A stretch of 64,000 nt of DNA, from positions 36,136,213-36,200,212 of the forward strand of contig OZ234493.1 in NCBI GenBank assembly GCA_965153455.1, read 5' to 3'. The DNA is from Sphagnum compactum. Lineage: Eukaryota > Bryophyta > Sphagnopsida > Sphagnales. How positions within the stretch are numbered: the stretch's first letter is position 1; each line of letters starts with the position of its first letter. Made by a program: the position numbers and the translations under genes. A model generated the notes under the pieces. The model was not told the origin of the DNA. It did no database searches and saw only the letters and a list, made by a program, of their open reading frames with translations. This document shows, piece after piece, positions 10,641 to 22,380 of this stretch.

Positions 10641-13610
10641 TAACTTTCTTCAACCCTTAGGTTTTGGCAATGGTGGAGCTTTCATGAGAAAGTTTACTTG
10701 GTCATTTCATTTGTTCTTTTTCATTTTTTGTTTATTTTGCTTGATTTGTGTTTATTTGCAATCACATTGAAAAGGCACTTGTGGTTGTCTTATCATTTCA
10801 AAGTCCACATTGGCAAAAAAAAAAAAAAACCAATTTTCAAGAAGCAACAAACTTTTCATGGGACTTCCTCAAAACTTGAAGTGGAGGAAATTTTATATCA
10901 TGTTTCTTCTTTTGAATGTTTAGATCTCCAAACCTTTTGAGTTCATTTAATCATTACATGCTTGAAACCAACAATGCTTCATCAGCATTTTTTGCCTCTT
11001 AAAGAAAATTTTCAATTGAACTTTATAAACACTTTTGTAAGCAACTTCATAAAACTTGAGTCATCTTTGGCATGCCTCCTTTGTTGTTTGTTGCAAAGCT
11101 TCACAAGTTGCACAATAACTTTTCAAAGCATCTCAATTCCTAGACATTGTTTTCAATTGCGTTATTTCTAGATTTGTCTTATGTTTTAGTCGCAAATTAC
11201 AAAACTTTCAAGGTCCTTCAAAGGGGTTTTGAAGGTCTTCCAAAATTTCCAACTCTTGCATATGTCCATGTAAAGATCAAGTTGATTTCTATATGGGTGG
11301 TACTTGATGGAGGGGTGACATAGGGTAGTTAAACAACACACTCCAAGGGTAACTAGTGGTTAATTTTACAAGTTTTAAGTGGTAAATCAAAACAATGTTG
11401 AATTTGTTTAACGCACTTATATAACAATGTTCATAATATATTATGGGAACATTTGGATGTTTGAAATAAATTTAATGAATATAGAATATTCAAATGCATT
11501 CCTAAAATACTGTAACTAATGTTTTGCTAGTTTATTCATTTTTCAAATGACTTGAAATGCTTTGAAAATGACATAACGATGAATAAGTAATTTATACAAT
11601 TACATAATAGTATAGTGCAATAACTTTTTGGGTCATAAATGTTTTATGTCACCATGTATATTGTGAATATAAAAATATTATGTGAACAACTAATCGATCA
11701 AGTTCTATCACATCATCTTGAATGTTTAACCTATTGATTTTAAGTATGAGACAGAAGAATTAACACTCGGTCATTGTATTATATTTGCATTCCACATAGA
11801 TGGCCTAAAGGAAGGACATAAATTACATGGAAAAGGGAAACTCACATCTCATCATAATACCCATATTTTTTAAGGGAAAAAATGTTGGACATTTGCATTC
11901 ATAGGTTTTAATGCGGGAAATGTGAAAGGAAAAAGAGTTACAAATTCCATAGTTTATGGTCAAATGGAAAACATTCGATGAAAAAATAAAATTCTTCCCA
12001 TGAATTGGGAAGGAAATTATGTTCTATAAATTTCACATGTTTTAGTGGTAAAGAAAATGAAAGTATTGGAAGGAATGCCTAAACAAATTGATATATGATC
12101 ATTGGCCCAATTCCACTAATACCCTTGTTTGATGATGCATATCTATGTTCGTTAAATATTATGGGTAAATAATCTTGTTGAATCCCAAGTTTGCAACAAA
12201 ATGAAAACTTGAAATGCATTCCCAAGCTTTCAATGAATAGATAAGGCTGAGAACTCTTAAATGGGATCAACAGATTTATAAGCAAGAGTTCAAAATGATA
12301 TCAACTTGCGCCAAAAAAACTATCACTATTTTGGTCATAACTTAGTTCACAACTCCAACTAGAGAATGTGAACTCACTTTCGATATATATGTTTCAAGAC
12401 CTTTCCAATGACATATTGGGAGGTCAATCTGGACCACTTTACTACATGCACTTTTATTTCAAAGCTTCAACATTCTCATTGGATTATAACTTTCAAAATG
12501 TTTGTCATTTGGGATTTGCTTTGGACTCCCTTCTTTGCATTCTCTTACACTTGTGACAATGTGCTTGAGTTTTGGGAGACTCTCTCTACATGCTCTCATT
12601 TTCATAGCTTAACTTAGGTCATGAGCCCAAAATTGGGGTCACAACATACATGCTCTCATTTTCATAGCTTAACTTAGGTCATGAGCCCAAAATTGGGGTC
12701 ACAACATCCAAAGACAATAGTGGAAATTCTCTTCCCACATCAATGGGACACAATTTTAAGAAGTTCACATATGAAAGATGCGTTAAAACAAATAAAAATG
12801 GAAAAAACCTTAGTCATATGCCTTTAGGTTCAAAGCTAGTGGAAGAATCCACCCAAAAATTGAAAATCCAATGAAATAGCAAACCTCAAAAATGATCATG
12901 GTTTACTAAGGGTAGATTTTGCTTTGGAACATGCATGGCCTTAACATTAAGAAATTTCCACCCAGGTTGTTATGCTATCATAATACCTTGGCAACTTTTA
13001 TGCTAATTATGTAATTTTCAGAAATGTTGAAATTTTCAAAAAAATCCTAAAAATAAAATTTTGTGAAGGAAAATAGCGAATCTTGTAAAATATTTCATTT
13101 GCTGAAATGAAAATTTCAAAATTAAGTAAGTATTCAACATACATGTGTCAAAGTTGTCAAGGTACTATCAATATCTATCCATCAATTTAGGATTAAAACT
13201 CATGTTGAGGTATAATAAGTAACCACACTCTTATTAGGGAAAGGTATTTAGTTCAAACCACAAACAATGACAACTAGTTTTAGGAATAGAATTTGCATGT
13301 AGATAATGAGACGATTGAACATGGGATTCATGAGGGTTCATCTTTTTCCTTGGGTGGGAGGTGGCCATATTTTTATTATATTTTGTTCTCACCATGTTCC
13401 CAATGATGTTCCTCAAAGGTATTCCCAAAAACACCAGACTTTTATCCCATGCAAAAGTTCAAGTTCTCCCCTTCTCACCTATTATAGGTGGGTCCTAATT
13501 GGAACCCACTACATAGAAACTTCTAAATTTGGGGAGCTTCCAAACTTTCAATGTTTTTTTTAGAATAAAAAATTGATGGGCCAATGAAAGTGGCTCATTG
13601 CCAAAAAAAT
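10641..13610. other. Anonymous AT-rich DNA
   Basis: Apart from the 60-bp duplication at 12,587-12,707, nothing recognisable was seen. Open stretches such as 10,698-10,940 and 12,368-12,617 are short and have no family resemblance. The sequence at 11,700-12,100 carries words typical of old LTR-element decay but nothing assignable. Confidence 0.5.
12587..12707. repeat. Perfect tandem duplication, period 60
   Basis: Two adjacent copies (12,587-12,646 and 12,647-12,706) are identical over all 60 bases, with one further matching base. Each copy carries 'catgctctcattttcatagc' followed by a 'ggtcatgagcccaaaattgg' core. All other repeats nearby are diverged, so this duplication is recent or an assembly artefact. 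Confidence 0.95.
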
Positions 13611-13711
13611 AATAGTAATAATAATTGGGAGGCATTCTGAAAATAAGGGGCCTAGGAGGAGGCTATAGCCAAGTCTAGCCTCACATTTTGAGAATGTCCC
13701 CCACCCATGAG

Positions 13712-13724
13712 CTTTACCTATCGT
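13712..13724 (+). repeat. Direct repeat left of the 5S-like insert
   Basis: The 13 bases CTTTACCTATCGT occur immediately upstream of the 5S-like sequence. They occur again immediately downstream at 13,847-13,859, exactly as a target-site duplication would. The flanking bases differ on both sides (g versus a, then a versus t), so the repeat is exactly 13 bp. Confidence 0.8.
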
Positions 13725-13728
13725 AGGG

Positions 13729-13845
13729 TGATGCGGTCAAACCAAGGCTACTACACCAGATCCCATCAGAACTCTGAAGTTAAGCCCTTTGGGCCGGAAT
13801 AGTACTGGGATGGGTGACCTGCCGGGAAGTCCCGGTGCTGCATCC
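13729..13845 (+). rRNA. 5S rRNA-like sequence, probably a retroposed or inserted copy
   Basis: The 117-bp stretch has the 5S rRNA layout. It has complementary ends (gatgcggtc near the start, gctgcatcc at the end), the central 'agatcccatcagaactc' block, box A-like 'agttaagcc', and the conserved 'agtactgggatgggtgacct' block. It is about 2-3 bases short of a normal plant 5S (around 119-120), apparently in the arm after 'gttaagc'. There is no T-run terminator directly after it, since 'actttacc' follows. It is flanked by the 13-bp direct repeats at 13,712 and 13,847, so it looks like an integrated copy, not a member of a 5S gene array. A 5S-carrying retroelement (Cassandra or SINE3 type) is an alternative, but no LTR or tail was found around it. 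Confidence 0.75.
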
Positions 13846-13846
13846 A

Positions 13847-13859
13847 CTTTACCTATCGT
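13847..13859 (+). repeat. Direct repeat right of the 5S-like insert
   Basis: This is the second copy of CTTTACCTATCGT, directly after the 5S-like sequence and one intervening base. Together with 13,712-13,724 it brackets a 122-bp insert. Confidence 0.8.
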
Positions 13860-13869
13860 TGGTTTCCTG

Positions 13870-14140
13870 TGAAGCTCCAGAGACAAGTCTAAGTCAGTGG
13901 ACTCAAATTCGCGTTCTTGTCTACCAGGACTCGTGAGAGAGAGAGAGAGCGCCCGCGGTTCTGTAAATGCTTGGAAGAAACTGGTCCGTTCCCGGTACCC
14001 TAATCCCTCCTCCTCGCACCGAAATTCGAGTTGGGTCTTCGTTTCAGGTCGTTTCAGGTTTTTAAAACCTTTTTTTCCTGGTGTGCTTGCTAACTACTGT
14101 GCCGAATTCTGAACCGTATTGCGGACGATGATGAAGAGGT
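13870..14140 (+). promoter_or_regulatory. 5'UTR or first-exon-like CpG-containing segment
   Basis: Base composition changes sharply here. CpG words are frequent ('cgcgttc', 'gcgcccgcgg', 'cgcaccgaaattcg'), there is a GA run at about 13,936-13,949, and pyrimidine-rich stretches are present. Plant 5' untranslated regions often look like this. A possible splice donor, 'gaagag|gtgaat', occurs near 14,139. No long reading frame was found: the 71-codon frame at 13,897-14,112 is not similar to anything I recognise. It may be the promoter and leader of a gene whose body follows (13,870-16,870) or a relic of one. Confidence 0.35.
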
Positions 14141-14207
14141 GAATTTTGTAAATTTCGTCTTGAGATTTGAGGGAACTAGTGTTATTGAATCAACCAATGT
14201 TGTCCAA

Positions 14208-14464
14208 TTCTAGCTTTTCAAGAGAACCTTGGGACCCGGTGCAAGCACTGATGGTAATAATTTACTACTCCCCTTCAAGCTTCAATTTTTGATAGAGCTT
14301 TCTTTCCTGCATGGGAACAGGTTTAGGGTTTAGGGTTTAGGTTTAGTTCTAGCTTTTCAAGAGAAACCTTGGGTCCTGGTTGCACTGATGGTAATAATTT
14401 ACTACTCCCCTTCAAGCTTCAATTTTTTATAGAACTTTCTTTCTGCATGGGACAGGTTTAGGTC
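14208..14464 (+). repeat. Tandem duplication, period about 139, with telomere-type words
   Basis: Copy 1 (14,208-14,346) and copy 2 (14,347-14,464) share 'tctagcttttcaagaga', 'ctgatggtaataatttac' and 'tccccttcaagcttcaattt' with a few indels. Copy 1 ends in 'gtttagggtttagggtttag' (14,321-14,346), which is about three TTTAGGG plant telomere units. Copy 2 keeps only 'caggtttagg'. The telomere-type words may have been added at a repaired break, or may have existed before as a telo-box. Confidence 0.85.
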
Positions 14465-14568
14465 CAGTACACTTACTAAGCTTGTGTACGCTACCTGTTG
14501 GTACTGCAATGTGTTCTTGAAGGTTTCCTCCTCATGAGCTATAGTATAAGTTTTGAAGCAAAGCTTAT

Positions 14569-14728
14569 GATCCATGGAGAAAGTAGTACGTGCACACAAG
14601 TGGGTTGTCAAGGAGAAAGTATAGATCCATCCATGGAAGAAGTACTACATGCACACAAGTGGATTGTCCAGGAGAAAGTATAGATCCATCCATGGAGGAA
14701 GTACTACATGCACACAAGTGGATTGTCT
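14569..14728 (+). repeat. Tandem repeat, period 59, about 2.7 copies
   Basis: Copies start at 14,569, 14,624 and 14,683. They share 'gatccatccatgga', 'gtactacatgcacacaagtg' and 'ggagaaagtata'. The first copy lacks a 4-base 'tcca' present in the others, and the third is cut short at 'gattgtc'. None of the three frames reads through all copies, so they are unlikely to encode protein repeats. Confidence 0.9.
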
Positions 14729-16869
14729 TTGTCAGAAGTTCTGGAGACTGATACTCCCTATCATATCAGGACTTACAGGATAAACAAGTGTACTATTCCA
14801 GATATGGTTTAAGAATAGCAGGTGCTTTTGTGAATGTGGGTGGCAGCAGTCCTTGGATGTAAGCACTCACAGTATTTTTTTGATATGCCTATGATCAGGG
14901 ATGGCACCCTTATGACAGGGGATGAAGATGGGGTTCTAAACATTTGGGCACATACACAACGGAATGCATAGGGTGGACACTTCAACACAAAATGGGTCTT
15001 CTATCTATTTGTACCCACACATCCAAGTGCCTAAATGACATGAAAGAGGATTCACTGCAAGTCTGAAAGCAGCAAGCTTTGCAACATCCTTCCACTGCAG
15101 GCAACTTCTAGAAGCTGTAAGAGCTTTTTCAGACATCCAAACATACAATCTCTGAGCAACTCTGATGGTTAACATGTTCAAAGAATTGAAGAAGCTCTCT
15201 GACAAGAATCATGGGTCATGCGTCATGGGATCCAGAGCATACAGTACATGTCATGGTCTGCCAGGGCCCCACCTTAGAACAGCTCATCTTCCTCAAATGC
15301 CAGGAACTTGTCAATCAAACCAATTTAGGCAAGTGAAGTCATCCACATTTCCTAGTCCTTTATGCAACATGTGATCTATTTCTTGGTCTTATGATTCATG
15401 TTGAGGATTCCTTTCTTTTGAGTTCAATTCTGGGCCAAGAAGAAGGAGATGACTTTTTGTGTCTCCAATCTCAGGAAAGCTCAAGTGGTTGTAAAAGCCT
15501 GGATGTTTTGGTATGAATCTGCAAAGTAGGTGCAATGAGCCATGAGGGGCTTATGCTCAATGTTGACTGGAATCCTGTTGACAATTGCATAATCTCTCAG
15601 CTGTAGGGGGCTGCCACTAAAGGTTCAGTGCAATCTAATCTTAGCTCTCATCTTTTCTCTGCATATTAGAATCTGCTCCGATCACCTGTCACTGTGCTCT
15701 CAACTTCTGATTGATGTCAATTTAGAAAAGGAGATGAGACAAGAGTGAGAAGCTCCTCGAGCCACTGTGTGCACATAGACCATGAAATTCCAATTAGCTG
15801 CTATGGTGGAAAATGCAATGTGCAATGAGATCATAGAATGTCAGAAGCTGTGGCCAACCAGAGGCTTGTTTTTTGGTACTACCCACATGTTGTGTATGAT
15901 GACCAAGACCATCTCACTTTATCCAAAGCTTTTCTGGAGCACTGTAACTTGTTTGTGGTATGGAAGGGGAATCCATCTCAACAGAAGAAGACCTCCCTGC
16001 CCATTCCTCCAGTTCCTCCAGTGTGAGCATGTGGCAGCCAAACACTAGGACCCTGAACCTATGCTGCCATGTCAAGTGAGGGCAATCTTCAAACCTTTCA
16101 CTCATTACCTATCTTAAATTCCTCAACACTCTTTTGCACATGTTAGCATCAGCCTTCATTCTGCTACAGAATTCTTAGTACAGATAACCAGAAGACACTA
16201 AACAACCCTTAATGAGCACTGTCTGGTGCAAAAAGTGGCTGGCAGTGCTTGGTCACTTGGTTTCTGGTGCAAGGTTTGATTGTTTTGACCCTGTGAATAC
16301 AGTAAATAAAAGAAAGATTACTCCATTTCAGGAGTTGGAACTTTGTGGGTTTGAATTCAGCTTGGGATAGTAGAACGTGTAGAACAAATTAAATAATGTT
16401 CTTTTTGCAGAACATGAAGAACCACACGGCACAGTTTGGCACAGAACCACGCAGGGTGCAAGAAGACAAGCCTGACGAGCCTGAAAGTGCATCGGACAGA
16501 GCTTGTTAAGGGTATTTAGCATCTCACCAAAGAACCAGTAGGGATGTCTAGAATGATCAAAGCTAAAGTTCTGTCTAAGGTCAAGATTAGAATGCACAAT
16601 GATATTTGTAGAGAGAGCATCTCCATACCCAAGATAGAAACCATGCCCATCCAGACTCCTTGGAAGTGTTTTCCTTGCTTGTGTTCAATGCACAATCACT
16701 GGGACAAGAAAGCTATGGGGGGATGGAGGATGATCTTTTCTGGCCATGGGTAGCACCTAGTCATACATATGTAATTTTTTGCCTAGGACCCTCAGCACCA
16801 ATTATATTATTTTTCATTTTGCTGAATTTTAAAAAAAAAAAGTATTTTATGTTGAAAAATCTGAAAATT

Positions 16870-19800
16870 CAATCAATGTAGTAAGGCAACCAGACTAACT
16901 CATGCCTGGTCTAACATAGTTACATAAACTATGATTAGTCTAATCAGAAGGACAACAGGAAACTTTTGAGACAACTAATGATTTTATTGTAAATTTTATT
17001 CCTTTAGGTCAAAATTTTCAAAATGAAAAACTCAAGTGCTAAATCAGAAACCTAAAATTATAACAAGTATTTGGTACATTAGTGCCGAAGCTACCCAGGT
17101 ACTTCAGTAATATACAGAGGGTGTTGAATAGGCTTGTGTATAGGTGTGAAGCAAAAATGTTGTGGAGAATGAAATTGCAGGATTTGAAAGTCTGAATTTG
17201 TTTTCTTAGTTATCTTGAATGAACTAACAATTCAATATGTAATGGCTATTTGCAGACAAGGTTCTAGCACATTCCTTATGCACTTTGTTTAAGGAGACCA
17301 ATTCTTGCTGAAGAAATCACCCTTTCCCAAGTTTTTCTGTAAGAGATTCACAAAACAACTAAAATTCACAACCAAACAATTATCAGGAAGGATACCCTTT
17401 TTAACACCATATGCATCGAATAGCTAGCAAAGAAAAAAAAGGCCATCTCACCCACGGTATAATATACTCAAAAACTGTGACTCCTAACCCTTGCTAATAG
17501 GAATATTTTCACCATGAGGTGAGTGTTCAAAGGTTTTTGGGAATATGGATTTTTAAAAATATTTGACAAGAAGGCCTTTAGGGCTGTCGAGAAATACTGG
17601 AAGCTGTGAGGCCATGTCACCCCATACATATTCGAGAGAGAGATTGTAAGTAAACGAGATGTTACGACGTGAAGCTTTTGTTTTTGTGCTTCCTACAAGT
17701 TGTCTCCCTTCTGTAGGGAGTTTCAGTATGCTCAATGGTATGCCTGGGAGATCAATAAGCATTCTCGCAGCTTTGAAGAAACTTGGGCATTGTGCTTCAA
17801 GAGGACTTTAGATTGTTGAGAGCAGAATGTGTTCTTGACACCAAAGAAATAACTCAGGGTTCTGTAATGTCGTTTAGGAGATCTCAATGTGACAAACAAA
17901 CAAACAAACAACCTTCATTAGAGGAGCAATATCCTTCTCTTTAAACAAAGTGGGTTCACATTGGAATTTGGGGTTACTTAGTACAAATAAAAATGCATTC
18001 ATTAGAAGTTGAGATTAATTAATAAATAATTATACGAGACATTTAACCTATATTCAAGGATATCTTAAAGAGCAGGTAGCGATTTTCCATCCTAATTATT
18101 AATTACCAAGGAAGCTAATCTCAATACATATTTTGCACTGGTTTTTTTTGTGGTTCATGTTGAACTTACTTCTAAAAAATAATTTTTTAAAGTCACTTTG
18201 AGCATGTTTTGAATGATCTATGGTTGCCAAAGACAGAATTAGTAATTGACCAAAAAGCCACATGTTCCTCCATTGAAATTACATAAGCAACAATTAAGCA
18301 TATCCAGAGGGTAGTCCTATGGTAGCCAAAAAAAAGACGGTTGCTTAATTTATCAATATCATGACACAACTAAAGTGAGAGCTAATAGTTTATTGGAAAT
18401 TCCAGCATGCAATTGGAATAACAGAAATGAATAATCTTTCTACATCATTTTCTAAATACTTATACATCATAACAATTCTAATATATGGACCTCAAAAAAC
18501 CAGAATGTTCTGATTTCCCTCTCAAGAGCCCATTGATCCTCGGTGTGGTAGTTTTACAAAACATATTCCCCGTTTTGACAGTAAGGAAGACAATGAAATG
18601 TATATTCCTTCCCCTAACAACATCGCAACCTAGAAGTTGCAGAGAGAAGTAAAATAGAATTTGGAACAAGTTACACTCAAAGATTCCTCCCATTAGACCC
18701 AAATTTGTTCATGAGACCCCATTTTTCCTCCAGAGCTCCCTCAACAATGCAAGTACTCTCTTCCAATACCATGAATTCCAACTACTTTCCACAAAGATTC
18801 CCAAAGCACAAACACACAAAAAATGCCATTCAAACCACTCATGAAATCCCTAGTTTTCTTCATCACTTTCCTTGATATGGCCCCTACAATCTACTTATGG
18901 TTTTACTTATTCCTTTCTAACATTCATAGCTCAACAAAATTACATAACTATAGCGAAAAGTGAGTCAATTGTTATGGAGCATTCTTCCCCAACCCCACAA
19001 GACATGAAATTGATTACATACACTCAAATCCAATGCTCGTGAATTCTCCCCAAAAACAGAGAATTTGAGAAAGACAATTAGCTTTTTTTCAAAACACCAA
19101 ATTGCCTAGCTCATCAAACATTTGCTCCTTATAGTCTAAGCCTCTCCAATTTCCCACCACCATAAAATCCATTGAGCCAATCCGTGGCAAAGCTTCTAGA
19201 TTCACCATGAAAAGAAAACCACAAAGATGATAAGCTTGTGAATTTATCAACAAAACACACATACCAAAGGCTTGCAATTCCTCTACTTCCATGAATGTAG
19301 GCACCTGCAACCATAAAACAAAACAAACAAAATACCAACTACTTTGGAACAAACATAAGCATCATATTGGTAAATGATCTTCAACTCACATCAAGTGCTG
19401 AATTAAAGCAATCTTGGTGACCTTTTTCACTTTTTCACCTTACTGTTAATTTTAGGTCAGACTATTGTGACTTGCATGCATTTTATAATTTCTATAAAAA
19501 AAAACCTTGCATAAAATGTGCAATGGTAAAATATTGGTGTGCAACAATGGAAGAAAATTAAATTAAATTTTTTTAGTAGGGAGGTGCACTATCATGGGGA
19601 AAATGGAAAATGGTAAACCCAAATTATATCAATTAGTTGCAAGTCACATCCATATAATACTAAAAATTGAATTTTTGTGGTCAATGTAGCATAGGTGTTG
19701 TAATTAAGCATACCAAACTTTTAATATGATTTTTTTTAAAAGTATATTTTAAAAATGCAATAATAAGGTCAATTACCTTAATGGCTTGAATTGATTTTCT

Positions 19801-20400
19801 CTTGATGGCAAGCCAACCCTAAGGTTCATATATTTCCTTAGTTGCATTTTAGCATTAAACCTAACAGAAAATGGTACACATGAACCATGGAACCTGCTTC
19901 CAACCTTCAAGGTGGGTGTGACTTAGGGGGCCACTCAAAGTGATTAAATAATTACATACATTTGCACTTGATCCATTATGTGACATAAAACGCTTGGAAG
20001 ATAGTTCCTAGTGTATTTTGGCACCTTAAACATATAAATAATGATTTTTCAAAACTACTTGTCACCTTATGCCTTCAAGAAGCCTTTCACACCCACCTTA
20101 ATAGGCCTTAACAAGTGTAAGAGGCCTCTTGAAGGTGTAAGGTGACTCACTTTTATTGCCTTTCAATTTACAAATGTTCTGGCGTAAAATAACATTCACC
20201 TCATGCTTTACGATGGAGAAGTCACATAGGTGGGGGGGCCTTATGGGGCTAAACTCAATTATTGCCTTGCACTTTAAATGTTTTATTTTAGGAAATTTCC
20301 TCACCTTGGGGCCTTACCCTAAATTGAACCCCTCCCTTATTTTGTATTAATAGCTTCAAATCAATTCATCCATCCACAACTTGTGGTTTGATATGAGCAA
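16870..20400. other. Anonymous intergenic DNA
   Basis: No recognisable coding or RNA feature was found. Short open stretches at 18,478-18,702 (-) and 19,089-19,352 (-) have no similarity I can name. A small plus-strand frame beginning at 18,822 would encode about 46 residues with a hydrophobic middle. It is too short to claim. Confidence 0.5.
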
Positions 20401-21650
20401 GGGTAAAAGCATGGACATATTGTATGGTAGCCTAGTGTACTTTAGACAAACTAAAGTTAACTTAAGCAATCCTAGGCTTACCTAGGTTAATTTAGGCATA
20501 CATAAATTAACCTAGGCTATTTAGGATAACCTAGACCCACTTCGGTTAACATAGGCTTAACTTAAGATAACATAAAATACCTAGGCATTAAAGTTGACTA
20601 AGGATAACTTAAGCCAATTAAGGTTAATTTAATCAACCAACATTAATTAAGGTTAACCAACACTGGTTAGTTGATTAAGGTTAACCTAGGTAAACTAATG
20701 TTAACTTAAGCAAATCCAGGCAAACCAAGGATCACTTGGGCTCATTAACAATAATTTAAATTAATTAGACAAATTTAAGCTAACCAACATTGATCTAGCT
20801 AGTTATCATAGGTTAATCAAGGCTAACCTTAAGCCAACATAAGTTCTAACCAAAATTAACCTTTAACCTTAGTTACATTTAAACTAAAATTAGATTAAAC
20901 CTAAGTTAACCAAGGCTAAACTTGGGTTAACTTAAACTAACCCAAGCAGAAACCTAGGCTAACTAAAAGGTTAAACTTAAGATAAACTACCTCTTAAAAC
21001 CAAATTAATCCTAAGTTAACTAAAATGTTAAACTATGTTAACCAAGGGTAAACCTAGGTTCGATAAGGTTAAATCTAGGCTAAACCTAATTTAACCAAAA
21101 TTAAATCTAAATTAATCAAAGTTAAACCTAGGTTCATTTTGACCAAACCTAATTTAAACCTAGGTTAACCTTAGTTGGACCTAATTAAAATGGAAACTAA
21201 CCTTGGCTAAACCTAGCTTAAACTTTAGTTAAGTTCAATTAAACCTAGATTAAACCTCAGCCAACTTCAACCAACCTTGGCCAAACTTAAATTAAATGGA
21301 AATTAAATAAAGATAAACACAAGCTCAATTAAATTAACCAAGGTTAAATTTAAACTAACAAACATTAAATTTAAGTTAACCAAGGTTAAATTAGGTTAAT
21401 CAAGGTTAAACTTAAGTTAACCAAGGTGAAATTCAAACTAACGAACATTAAATTTAGGTTAACTAAGGTTGAACTTATATTAATCAAAGTTAAATTTAGG
21501 TTAATCAAGGTTAAACATAGGTGAATTTCAGCTAACCTAAGGCAAACTTAAACTAACTTCATATAAACTTAAGGTAATATGATATTAACCTAGGTTAAAC
21601 CTAAGTTAAGTTGAAATTAATTAAAATTAAGTTTGGGTTAATATCATTGT
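20400..21650. repeat. Degenerate GGTTAA/CCTAGG satellite-like array
   Basis: For about 1.2 kb the sequence is built almost entirely from variants of 'ggttaaacctaagttaacc' and its complement ('ttaaccaaggtt', 'cctaggttaacc'). The period is irregular, around 10-22 bases, and CpG is nearly absent. Many words are near-palindromic (TTAACCTAGGTTAA reads the same on both strands). Smaller patches of the same vocabulary occur at 29,905-29,955, 30,110-30,160, 50,790-50,870 and 51,040-51,300. I do not know this family. Confidence 0.85.
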
Positions 21651-21829
21651 AACTTCATTGTGAATGATATTGATATGGGCTTGAAATATGTTTTCTAGGT
21701 TTTGGCTCAAACTTCTATTCTATCTTTACGAATAATGCATGTCTTGAACCTTTAATCTCTGAAGCAAAAATTAATAAGGAAATATTTGGCCTCATTTCAA
21801 ATTGAAATATTGATTAAAATTTTTTAAAA

Positions 21830-22380
21830 TTCACATCACATATGAGAATTGTGTCAGGACAAAAATTAAAACTATGACATTTAGGGTCTTGTCATGGTGA
21901 AAATAAACATTAATGTTATGTGTGAAACTCATGTCATAACACAAGTTCAAACTATGACATTTAAAATTTCATCACAATGAAGCACCCCAAAAATAAATTT
22001 TCATTTCAGTGGATGCAAAATATGTCATATTAACAAAAAAAAACTTGTTATGTGTGAACACACATGTAATGATGTTGGTAATGGACAAAAAGTGAAAAAA
22101 ACCACTAGATAATTTGTGTTGTCTAAAATGAGGCCATTTGTCAAATTTTTGAATTGCATGTTATTTGTGAATGGGTGCACACATGTTATGACTTTGATAG
22201 TAGACAAATAGTTGTATTTGGAGTACATACATATTTCAATGGGTCAAAAATGTGTCATATTGATGACAGGAAAAAAACTTATCGTGTGTGACTAGGTACA
22301 CATATATATTAACATTGATAATGGACAAGAGGTGAAGAAAAGCACTAATGCATTTTTGTGAGCTAGGAATGAAAATTTTG
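21830..22380 (+). repeat. Diverged tandem repeat, period about 230
   Basis: The segment around 22,000-22,130 ('atgtcatattaacaaa', 'cttgttatgtgtg', 'gtaatggacaaaaagtgaa') recurs in order around 22,230-22,350 ('gtgtcatattgatgac', 'cttatcgtgtgtg', 'ataatggacaagaggtgaa'). A partial third version of its second half lies near 22,160-22,210. Related 'actatgacattta' words precede it at 21,870 and 21,950. No coding function is seen. Confidence 0.6.

Larger units (their letters stand above)
13870..16870. other. Gene-like block without an intact frame (pseudogene or non-coding transcript candidate)
   Basis: Composition is nearer to plant genic DNA than the surroundings, with more GC, mixed codon-like words and few long A or T runs. 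Many short open stretches lie on both strands, but none exceeds about 90 codons and none is recognisable. The best candidates are 15,782-16,048 and 15,838-16,026 on the plus strand (HVVYDDQDHLTLSKAFLEHC within the second) and 16,328-16,597 on the minus strand. No consistent exon-intron chain could be built. It may be a decayed gene, long introns and UTRs of a gene, or a non-coding RNA locus. Confidence 0.3.

Noticed and set aside
14321-14346. Interstitial telomere array
   Set aside because: Only about three TTTAGGG units are present. Short telo-box-like words also occur at 32,701, 38,233 and 56,864, so this is not evidence of a chromosome fusion site.
20400-21650. CRISPR-like array
   Set aside because: Units have no constant repeat or spacer length, the whole stretch is low-complexity, and the context is a plant nuclear genome.
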